Below, one piece after another: positions 42,941-50,704 of a DNA stretch of 64,000 nucleotides. A model generated the notes under the pieces. It did no database searches. It worked only from the letters and a program-made list of their open reading frames with translations, and was not told the DNA's origin. Positions within the stretch are counted from its first letter, which is position 1, and each line of letters begins with the position of its first letter. This DNA comes from Verrucomicrobiaceae bacterium (GTDB lineage: Bacteria > Verrucomicrobiota > Verrucomicrobiia > Verrucomicrobiales > Akkermansiaceae), in the NCBI GenBank assembly GCA_027491155.1, contig JAIXWR010000030.1:1-64000 (forward strand), read 5' to 3'. The translations under genes and the position numbers were made by a program.

Positions 42941-44398
42941 CTACTCCGTGAGGCAGACTAACAGCTCGTCGAGTTCCACGCTGACGATTGCGGTCGCGGT
43001 GTCGCTCATCGCGTAGGGCAGGATCAGCCGCCCGGCGTGGACCAGCGCGCCGCAGCTGTAAACGACGTTCGGCACGTAGCCTTCGCGCTCGTTGCCTTCC
43101 GGCGCGATCAACGGCTTGCGCAGCCGGCCGATGACGCGGGACGGGTCCTCGAGGTCGAGCAAGGCGGCGCCGATGCAGTACTTCCGCATCGGCCCGACGC
43201 CGTGGGTGATGACCAGCCAGCCGGCCGCCGTTTCGATCGGCGAGCCGCAGTTGCCGATCTTCACCGACTCCCACATCTCGGCCGGCCGCAGCAGCAGTTC
43301 GGGGTTTTCCCAGTGGTGGGGATTGTCGGAGCGCATCAGGAACAGGTTCTCGTCGTCCTGGCGGGACAGCATCAGGTACTGGCCACCGACCTTGCGGGGG
43401 AAGAAGGCCATGCCCTTGTTCTGCACCGCGCGGCCGTTAAGCGTGAGGATCCGGAAGTCGAGGAAGTCGGTCGTTTCGATCAACTGCGGCAGGATCGAGT
43501 GGCCGTTGTAGGCGGTGTAGGTCGCGTAGTAGATGACCGAGCCGTCGTCCTCGGTGAAACGGACGAAGCGCGCGTCCTCGATGCCGTTGCGCTCGTTGGC
43601 GGAAACCGGGAAGATGATCCGCTCGCTCATCGCGAGTGTCGGTGAAAAGCGCAGCTCGTAGTTCGACTCCGCGAGCCATTTGACGCGCTCCAGGGTGCGC
43701 TTGAGTTCGGCGGTGTTCGGCTGGATCTCGCGCCGGACGCGGGAGATCGACTTGGTGAGGTCTTGCAAGGTGAAGGAATCCCCGAGCGGGTCCATCACCG
43801 CCGAGCAGTAGTCGCTTTCCTCGAACATCTCGCGGAGCTTGGCGAAGAACAGGTGCTTGCGGTAGCGCGGGTTCGGCAGGATTTCCGGCGCGGTGACGAA
43901 GCGCGAGACCGGGTCGAGCGCGATGCCGCCATCGGCGGCGATCCGGCCGGAGCGGAACTCGATCGACGAGATGTGTCCCTCGCCGGTCGCTCGCAGGCTC
44001 ATGATGAAGCGCAGCGTGCCTTCGTTCAGGTCCGACTGGTCGGGGTGGGGGACGATCGACGGATTGAACAGCGCGGCGGACTCGAGGGCGTATTCGCCGG
44101 AGAACAGCGCGCCGATGAGAAGCTGGCGTTCCCGGGTGAGCGGTCGCTGGGTGAAGACATGGCGCTGCACCTTCTCGAAGTGGCAGAGCAGCACGTCTTC
44201 GATGTCAAAATGGCGTGCGTCGAACTCTTTCAGCAGCGCCCCGAGTTCCGCGACCGCTTCCTCCTCGGTCAAGGCGAGGGCGCGGCCGATGACGGTGGTG
44301 ATGCGATGGGGGTCGGACGGAATGAAGGGGCGGATGATGACCCGGGAACTCGCCGGGGCGAGTGTCAGGTCGTGACGGCAAACCAGGAGGGGTCTCAT
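42941..44398 (-). CDS. GH130-type glycosidase/phosphorylase
   Basis: ALFNPSIVPHPDQ, SSIEFRSG, SANERNGIEDARFVRF, YYATYTAYNGHSILPQL, RKVGGQYLMLSRQDDENLFLM, CGSPIETAAGWLVITHGVGPMRKYCIGAALLDLEDPSRVIGRLRKPLIAPE. Confidence 0.87.
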   Translation of the reverse strand: MRPLLVCRHDLTLAPASSRVIIRPFIPSDPHRITTVIGRALALTEEEAVAELGALLKEFDARHFDIEDVLLCHFEKVQRHVFTQRPLTRERQLLIGALFSGEYALESAALFNPSIVPHPDQSDLNEGTLRFIMSLRATGEGHISSIEFRSGRIAADGGIALDPVSRFVTAPEILPNPRYRKHLFFAKLREMFEESDYCSAVMDPLGDSFTLQDLTKSISRVRREIQPNTAELKRTLERVKWLAESNYELRFSPTLAMSERIIFPVSANERNGIEDARFVRFTEDDGSVIYYATYTAYNGHSILPQLIETTDFLDFRILTLNGRAVQNKGMAFFPRKVGGQYLMLSRQDDENLFLMRSDNPHHWENPELLLRPAEMWESVKIGNCGSPIETAAGWLVITHGVGPMRKYCIGAALLDLEDPSRVIGRLRKPLIAPEGNEREGYVPNVVYSCGALVHAGRLILPYAMSDTATAIVSVELDELLVCLTE

Positions 44399-46680
44399 GA
44401 AGCGGAGCGGAGCGGGTGGGTCAGGGCGTGTTCCTCGGCGGTCAGTTCGGCGAGCGCCAACTGGAACGCGAGGGTCGACTCCGCGCCTTGGTTTTCGTTC
44501 GGGCGGTCGTGATGCAGGCCGTCGCGGCAGCCGCCGGAAGTGGAATCGTGCAAGGGGATGCCGAGGTCGTTGCGGCCGAGGAACCACTCGAAGGCGCGGC
44601 GCGCCTCGCGCCACCAGAAGCCGTCGTGGGTGGCGCGGAAGGCCTCCAGGCAGGCGGCGACCATCGCCTGGGCTTCGACCGGTTGCTGGTCGAACACCGC
44701 GCGCTCGCCGTCCTTCTCGTGGAAGCCATTGCTGCCGATCGGGCGGAAATGACCGGCCGGCGCGTGCTGGTGGCCGGCCAGCCAGCGCAGGCTTTTCAGT
44801 CCCGCCTCGAGCGCCCGCGGGTGGTTGCGTCCGCTGAGGATCAGGGCCTGGCTGAGCCGGGCGTTGTCGTAGGTGACGCAGCTCTCGAACCAGGGCCAGG
44901 TGTCGTCGGCGCAGTCGTTCCAGCGGGCGAGCAGCCGTTCCACCAGCTCGTCGCGGATCGCGCGGTTCTCCGGATGGCGCGGCCGCGCTTTCTCGAATTC
45001 ATGGCTGCCGAGCAGGGCGAAGGCCCACGACCGCGGCGAGGTGAAGGACAGGACGGCGGGCAGGCCGCGTTCGAACAACTGCGCGGAAAGCCGGCGATGG
45101 CCTTCGTTGCGGGAGCGGGCGGCACCGGAGCCGACCGCCCACAAGGCGCGGCCGTGGCTGTCCTCGCTGCCGAAGTCTTCGAGCCAGCGTCGCTCGTGGT
45201 TCATGAAATTGCGGAAGCGACCGGTGGAGCCGTGGAAGGCCGCGGCGAGGAAGGCAAGGTAGCGGGTGGCGAGCAGGTCGAGGTTCGCTTTCTGGGCGGG
45301 CACCGGCACCGCGGCCTCGTCGAGCAAGTGGCAGAGGATGAAAGCGCGCGCGTTGTCGTCGGTGCAGTAGCCTTCGTGGAAGTTCGGCACGTTGAAGATG
45401 GCGTGCTGGTAGATCCCGGTGCCGTCGGTCATCCGGTTCAGGTGCTCCAGCCGGACCGGCGGCAGTTTTCCGGGCTCCGGGGCCTGCGGCCAGGTCGAGT
45501 GGAAGTTCGAAGGCCGGTCGCGGCGCGAGGTTTTCGCGCGGTCGAAGGACTCCAGATAACTTCGCGCCACCGCCGGCCAAAGCGTTTCCCGGCTGGCTTC
45601 GTAGGCGCGGCGTGAGGTTCGCTCCAAGGCCGCGGGATCATCGAGCAGGCCGTTCACCGCCGCGGCGATCGCGGCGGGATCGCGGAAGGGGACCAGCACG
45701 CCGAGGTCGTCCGCAAGCAGCTCCCGGGCATGCCAGTAGGGCGTGGAGACCACCGCACGGCCCGCGCCGAAGACCTGGGCCAGCGCGCCGGAGGTGATCT
45801 GCGCTTCATTGAGATAGGGCGTGAGATAAATGTCCGTCGCGCCGATGAATTCGCGCAAATCGTCGGCCGTGGCATAGCGGTCGTGGAAGATCACGCGGTC
45901 CGCGACGCCGAGGTCCGCGGCGAGCTGCTCCAGGCTTGCCCGGTATTTCTCGCCTTCGCGGGCGATCAGATGGGGATGGGTGGCGCCGAGCACCACGTAG
46001 GTCGCCTCCGGGTGGCGGGCGACGATTTCCGGCATCGCGCGGATGGCGTGCTCGATGCCCTTGCCCGGTCCGATCAGGCCGAAGGTCAGCAGCACGCGCT
46101 GGCCCGCCAGGCCGAGACGTTGCTTGAAGTCCCGCGTGCCGGAGAAGGGCACCTCGGGGATGCCGTGGGGAATCACGTCGATCATCGAAGCGGGGATGCC
46201 GTAGGTATCCTTGAGGATTTGCGCGCCTTGGGCGGCCATCACCACCAGCCGGTCGCTGAGCCGCGCGAGCTCGTCCATCACATGGCGCTGCGCCGCATCG
46301 GGCTCGCGCAGGACGGTGTGCAAGGTGGTCACCACCGGCATCCGCACTTCCTTGAGCAGGGCGATCAGATGGCTGCCGGCCGGTCCACCGTAGATGCCGA
46401 ATTCATGCTGCACGCAGAGCACGTCCGGCTGACACCGGGCCAGCTCGCGGCCCGCGGCGCGGTAGGAGTCGAGGTCCGGCTGCTGGAACTCGATCCGGAC
46501 CTGCGGCGGGTAGTCGTAGCTCTCGGGACGATCGCTGACGGCAGCGACCGTGCATTCCGCATCGGGATGCCCGGCGGCCACCGCCTCGAACAGGCTGTGG
46601 GTGAAGGTGGCGATTCCGCAGCGGCGTGGCACGTAATCACCCAGGAAGGTGATTCTCCGTGATAAAGGTTTGGTTTTCAC
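44395..46680 (-). CDS. GT4-type glycosyltransferase with C-terminal helical-barrel domain
   Basis: RRITFLGDYVPRRCGIATFTHSLFEAV, CVQHEFGIYGGPAGSHL, TFGLIGPGKGIEHAIRAMPEIV, LTPYLNEAQITSGALAQVFGAGRAVVSTPYWHARE; then ~350-aa domain (GYCTDDNARAFI, NENQGAESTLAF). 4-nt overlap with the GH130 gene. Confidence 0.88.
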   Translation of the reverse strand: MKTKPLSRRITFLGDYVPRRCGIATFTHSLFEAVAAGHPDAECTVAAVSDRPESYDYPPQVRIEFQQPDLDSYRAAGRELARCQPDVLCVQHEFGIYGGPAGSHLIALLKEVRMPVVTTLHTVLREPDAAQRHVMDELARLSDRLVVMAAQGAQILKDTYGIPASMIDVIPHGIPEVPFSGTRDFKQRLGLAGQRVLLTFGLIGPGKGIEHAIRAMPEIVARHPEATYVVLGATHPHLIAREGEKYRASLEQLAADLGVADRVIFHDRYATADDLREFIGATDIYLTPYLNEAQITSGALAQVFGAGRAVVSTPYWHARELLADDLGVLVPFRDPAAIAAAVNGLLDDPAALERTSRRAYEASRETLWPAVARSYLESFDRAKTSRRDRPSNFHSTWPQAPEPGKLPPVRLEHLNRMTDGTGIYQHAIFNVPNFHEGYCTDDNARAFILCHLLDEAAVPVPAQKANLDLLATRYLAFLAAAFHGSTGRFRNFMNHERRWLEDFGSEDSHGRALWAVGSGAARSRNEGHRRLSAQLFERGLPAVLSFTSPRSWAFALLGSHEFEKARPRHPENRAIRDELVERLLARWNDCADDTWPWFESCVTYDNARLSQALILSGRNHPRALEAGLKSLRWLAGHQHAPAGHFRPIGSNGFHEKDGERAVFDQQPVEAQAMVAACLEAFRATHDGFWWREARRAFEWFLGRNDLGIPLHDSTSGGCRDGLHHDRPNENQGAESTLAFQLALAELTAEEHALTHPLRSAS

Positions 46681-46717
46681 GGTTCTGCCACCCTACGCCG
46701 GGTTGTCGGGATGGATA

Positions 46718-46738
46718 GGAAAAGAATTATTCTTTTCC
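46718..46738. promoter_or_regulatory. 21-bp AT-rich palindrome between response-regulator and GT4 genes; possible operator or hairpin
   Basis: GGAAAAGAAT-T-ATTCTTTTCC, perfect 10-bp arms in a GC-rich window. Confidence 0.55.
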
Positions 46739-46758
46739 CCGATTGGCCCCGGGCCCTT

Positions 46759-47442
46759 TCAGCGGCTGGCTTCGAAGCGGTAGCCGATGCCGCGGACCGT
46801 GGCGATGATCCGCGGGTTCGCGGGGTCCCGTTCGATCTTCTTGCGCAGCATCAGCACGTGCTGGTCCAGCGTCCGGGAGTCCGGGAAGTAGTCGAGGCCC
46901 CAGCATTCGTCGAGAAAACGGTCGCGCGCCACCGGCAGGCCGGCATTCTTGTGGAGCAGTTCGAGCATCAGGACTTCGCGGCGGGTGAGTTCGATGGACT
47001 TGTCTTCGCGGCGGGCCAGCAGCGCGTCGGGGTGGACGGTCAGGTCGTCCATCGTGAAGCGGCGGCCCTTGTCGTCGGCGGGGTGGGCACGACGCAGCGC
47101 GGCGCGGATGCGGGCGATGACCTCGGCGCGGGTGAAGGGCTTGCGGATGAAATCATCGGCCCCGAGGCCGAGACCGACCACCACGTCGATCTCCTCGTTC
47201 TTCGCGGAGAGGAAGAGGATCGGCACGGCGGAGTCGGTGGCGCGGACGCGGCGGCAGACATCGAAGCCGTCGATTTCCGGCATCATGATGTCGAGGCACA
47301 GCAACTGCGGGCGGTGCTCGCGCCACAGGTCAATGGCCTGCTTGCCATCGGCGGCGGAGAGCGTCTGGAAGCCTTCGTCCGCGATGCAGGCGGCGAGGGC
47401 TTCGAGGGTGAGCGGATCGTCGTCGGCGATGAGGATGGTCAT
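46759..47442 (-). CDS. OmpR/PhoB-family response regulator
   Basis: MTILIADDDPLTLEALAACI, LLCLDIMMPEIDGFDVC, GADDFIRKPFTRAEVIARIRA; winged-helix C-terminus ELTRREVLMLELL...SRTLDQHVLMLRKKI. Confidence 0.95.
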   Translation of the reverse strand: MTILIADDDPLTLEALAACIADEGFQTLSAADGKQAIDLWREHRPQLLCLDIMMPEIDGFDVCRRVRATDSAVPILFLSAKNEEIDVVVGLGLGADDFIRKPFTRAEVIARIRAALRRAHPADDKGRRFTMDDLTVHPDALLARREDKSIELTRREVLMLELLHKNAGLPVARDRFLDECWGLDYFPDSRTLDQHVLMLRKKIERDPANPRIIATVRGIGYRFEASR

Positions 47443-49013
47443 GCGGCGGGTTCGTCGGCGACCACCGCGAGATGCGGCGGTGCGGGGAGATCGAGTTGGA
47501 AGACGGCGCCGTTCTCCGATGAGTCTAGTACCAGATCGCCGCCCATCCGGCGTGCGAGGTCGCGGGCGATCGAGAGGCCGAGTCCGGTGCCGCTGGAGCC
47601 TTCGCTGACGCCGCGGTGGACGCGCTCGAAGGCTTCGAAGATCCGTTCCTTCTGTCGCGGCGGGATGCCCGGGCCGCGGTCGCGGACGCGGAGCTGGAAG
47701 CGGCCGTCTTCCATCGTGGTTTCGATCCCGAGCCAGCCGCCGGCGCTGGCGTATTTCTCGACGTTGGAGATCAGGTTGCCGGTGATCTGGGCGAGGGCGT
47801 CGGGATCGAGGCGGGTGCCGGAAGTCGCGCCGCGCTGCCATTCGACGGTGACCTTGCGGCGCTCGAGCGAGGGCTGGAACTGGGCGAGCACGGCTTCCAC
47901 CGCCTCATCCGGGATGCAGGCGGCGGGGCGGAGTTCGAGGGTCTTGCGTTCGCCGCGGGAGAAGGTGAGGACGTTCGAGACGAGACGGGCGAGGCGCTGG
48001 ACCTCCTCGTTGACCAGCGACAGCCGGCGGCGGGTCTCGGCCGGGCGGTCGTTCAGCGAGCGGAGCGAGAGGTCGAGATTGAGCAGGATGTTGGTGAGCG
48101 GCGAACCGAGTTCGTGGGAGACGCGGTTGACGAAGGAGACGCGCTCCTCGGCGAGGCGCAGAGCGCGGCGTTGCTGGAGGAAGAGGAAGGCACCGAGCAG
48201 GAGTAGCGCGGCCGCGATGCCGCAGGCGAGGATCAGGGTGGCGGTGTCGTGGGTGGTTGCGACCTGACGGCGGTCCCAGGCCTGCACCTGCCATTCGCCG
48301 AGTCGGGTCCGGTGCGGCATGACGAGCGCGGCGGGTCCGGCATCGGTATCCGCTTGCAAGGTGACCAAGGCGACGTCGCCGGGGCCTGTGAGAGAAACGA
48401 GTTCGCCGGACTCGCGGAGCGGGGCGAAGGGGCCGGCGAGCCACTCGCGGAGGTGGGTATCAACCCGCTGGCGCAATTCGGCGGGATCGACGGTGAAGGC
48501 GACGAGGTGTTCGAGACTCGGCCGGAACCAGCGGATTTCATGATCGCCGCCGGGTTCGCGGATGATCCCGCTGGCACCGAGGTTTCCGGCTTCCAGCAGT
48601 TCGGCAGGGAGGATGACGGAGCGTCGGGCGTTGAGCGGCCGCTTGCCGCCGGCGATTTCAACTTCAGGAAGTCGCACCGAGTCATCGGGAGGCCGGGTGC
48701 CGCTGACCGCATAGGATTTTCCTTTGCCTTGAAAGACGTGGCACTCGCGGGTGCCGGCGATGTCGGAGCAGGCTTTCGCGGTCACTTCCGGCACGGCGAA
48801 CGGGGCCTTGCCGGCGATCCGGGCGAGGTGCTCGTGATGCATGTCATCGAGCCGGTCGAGTTCCGCACGGAGGGCGTCTGCGAAATCGTGGAGCCGCTCG
48901 CGGTCGGCGGATGTGCGGGTCTCCACCTCGCGCCGCGCCAGCCGCTCGCCGCCCCACAAGGCGAGGGTGGCGGCGACCAGCAGGGGCAGGAAGGTGAGCC
49001 AAATCCCACGCAT
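47439..49013 (-). CDS. Membrane sensor histidine kinase
   Basis: Two TM segments; H-box FVNRVSHELGSPLTNILLNLDL; N-box NLISNVEKYA; RDRGPGIPPRQKERIFEAF; SSGTGLGLSIARDLARRMGGD. Confidence 0.93.
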   Translation of the reverse strand: MRGIWLTFLPLLVAATLALWGGERLARREVETRTSADRERLHDFADALRAELDRLDDMHHEHLARIAGKAPFAVPEVTAKACSDIAGTRECHVFQGKGKSYAVSGTRPPDDSVRLPEVEIAGGKRPLNARRSVILPAELLEAGNLGASGIIREPGGDHEIRWFRPSLEHLVAFTVDPAELRQRVDTHLREWLAGPFAPLRESGELVSLTGPGDVALVTLQADTDAGPAALVMPHRTRLGEWQVQAWDRRQVATTHDTATLILACGIAAALLLLGAFLFLQQRRALRLAEERVSFVNRVSHELGSPLTNILLNLDLSLRSLNDRPAETRRRLSLVNEEVQRLARLVSNVLTFSRGERKTLELRPAACIPDEAVEAVLAQFQPSLERRKVTVEWQRGATSGTRLDPDALAQITGNLISNVEKYASAGGWLGIETTMEDGRFQLRVRDRGPGIPPRQKERIFEAFERVHRGVSEGSSGTGLGLSIARDLARRMGGDLVLDSSENGAVFQLDLPAPPHLAVVADEPAA

Positions 49014-49852
49014 CAGGGTTTCACTGTGTCCACGGTGACGAAAGCGAACCAGATCCGGTTGGCGGAGTCAGCATCGACTTTCGAAACCGGCGGCCGGTTC
49101 ATGGTGCCGAGGAGAAAGGGCTTGCCGGGAGTGACGGTGGCGGAACCCATCAGCTTCTGAACCTCGAATTCAGGCATGGTGGTTTTCGACAAGCCGGTGC
49201 CCTGTTCCGTAACTCCCACGTGGCGCACGTTGTCGAAGGAACTGATCAACTGGACCTTGCCCGTATCAGGATCGACGCTCGCCTCCATTTCGATGGTGAT
49301 GCCGGTGTTGCGGGTTTGGTAGGCGGTCGGCGTCGCCGGTGTTTGGATGCCGTTGAACACCGAAAGCGAGGGCGCGTTTTCAAGCTTGGTGGTGTCGGGA
49401 AGGGTCGCCGGATTGTCGGTGGCGGTGGGGCTCTTCGGTGGCTGGATGCTCACCCCCACGGTTTGCGGGAGCTCCGGGGGCTCGTATTCGGTCGCGTAGA
49501 TCAATTCTGCGGTGTTCTCCGACATCGACTTCTGTCCCTGCACGCAGCGGATGACGTGCATCGACTCCTGGATCGCTTCCTTCTTTTCCACCATGGCGAC
49601 GAGGCGGAGGTAGAGGGTGGCGTCGCCGGGGTTTTCCCGCTGCAGAGCCGCGGCGGTCGCGAGATCGAGCGAGAAGACCTCGTAGCGCACCGACAAGTTC
49701 TGGTTGGGCTGCGCTTCGGGAGCTTCCGGAGTCGGGACGCCCATGGCCGACGGATCGGCGAAGGGATCCGGACCGGTCGGGGCGGCGGGGGCTTGGGCGT
49801 GGATCCTGGAGAACGCGACGATACCGGCGACGAGACAAATGGTGGCTTTCAT
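49013..49852 (-). CDS. Exported stand-alone secretin-domain-like protein
   Basis: LIYATEYEPPELPQTVG and TPATPTAYQTRNTGITIEM match the secretin at 11174-13798 (FIYPTEYEPPELPNSIG, TPATPTSFETRNTGVTLEI); signal peptide. Confidence 0.7.
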   Translation of the reverse strand: MKATICLVAGIVAFSRIHAQAPAAPTGPDPFADPSAMGVPTPEAPEAQPNQNLSVRYEVFSLDLATAAALQRENPGDATLYLRLVAMVEKKEAIQESMHVIRCVQGQKSMSENTAELIYATEYEPPELPQTVGVSIQPPKSPTATDNPATLPDTTKLENAPSLSVFNGIQTPATPTAYQTRNTGITIEMEASVDPDTGKVQLISSFDNVRHVGVTEQGTGLSKTTMPEFEVQKLMGSATVTPGKPFLLGTMNRPPVSKVDADSANRIWFAFVTVDTVKP

Positions 49853-49951
49853 ACCCGGCCACTTTGGCAAGGCGGCGGGTGGTCCCGTGTCAAAAGGAGG
49901 TCAAAAGATCGGAGCTGCAGGGGTTTCCAACCGGCAAGCGGGGAACCCTTC

Positions 49952-49979
49952 GGGCCGGTCCAAGACCGGCGCTCCCGGG
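49952..49979. repeat. Half-copy of the element A/B palindromic end
   Basis: GGGCCGGTCCAAGACCGGCGCTCCCGGG. Confidence 0.7.
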
Positions 49980-50005
49980 AGTTGTCGACGGCACGTCGAG
50001 ACGCC

Positions 50006-50704
50006 TTATCCCGCAATCACGAACTTCGGATCGTAGAACGAGATCGCCTTGGTCTGGCCGTCGGGGTCGTCGTAGAGCACGACCACGTAGTTGCCCGGGC
50101 TGTCGGGGCGGAAGAAGGCGAGCGGCTCCTCCTGGTTGCGGAGGTAGATGCTGATGTCGCCGGCGTTGCGGCCGAGGTCGATGGTGGTGGTCATCAGCCG
50201 CTTCACGCTCTGCGGTTGCTTGGCATCGGAGCCTTCGCGCAGCGTGGCGAAAAGGGTTTCCGGCTCCTGGCACACGCTGAGCACGGTGAAGCGGAAGCCG
50301 CCTTCGACGTCGCGCTGCTTGAGGCGGAGGATGCGGATTTCCCACTGCTCGGGCTTGTCGTCCTTGGCCGGAACCTTTTCGGCGAAGGCGACGAGGCTGA
50401 CGGTTTCCCCGACGCCGAGGGTGACGTTGGTGCTGCCCTCCACGGTGCCTTCGCGGCTCACGGTGATCTTCTTCACGCCGGCGCTGCGGCCGATGCCGCC
50501 GGTGCGCTGGCCGAGCTTGTAGCCCTTGGGGAACATGTCCTCGCCGTCGATCTTCAGCTGCACGTTGCCGGTGCCGGGGGCCACGGCATTGACCAGGCGG
50601 ATGAAGCCGATCTTGGGCGGTGCTTCTTCCTGGGCGAAGGCGGGAAGCGCCAGAAGGCAGAGGGCAGCGAGGAAATGGCGGCGCTTGTTAGAAGTCGTTT
50701 TCAT
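50006..50704 (-). CDS. Exported hypothetical protein in pseudopilin operon
   Basis: Signal peptide HFLAALCLLALPAFAQ; 17-nt overlap with upstream gene. Confidence 0.65.
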   Translation of the reverse strand: MKTTSNKRRHFLAALCLLALPAFAQEEAPPKIGFIRLVNAVAPGTGNVQLKIDGEDMFPKGYKLGQRTGGIGRSAGVKKITVSREGTVEGSTNVTLGVGETVSLVAFAEKVPAKDDKPEQWEIRILRLKQRDVEGGFRFTVLSVCQEPETLFATLREGSDAKQPQSVKRLMTTTIDLGRNAGDISIYLRNQEEPLAFFRPDSPGNYVVVLYDDPDGQTKAISFYDPKFVIAG

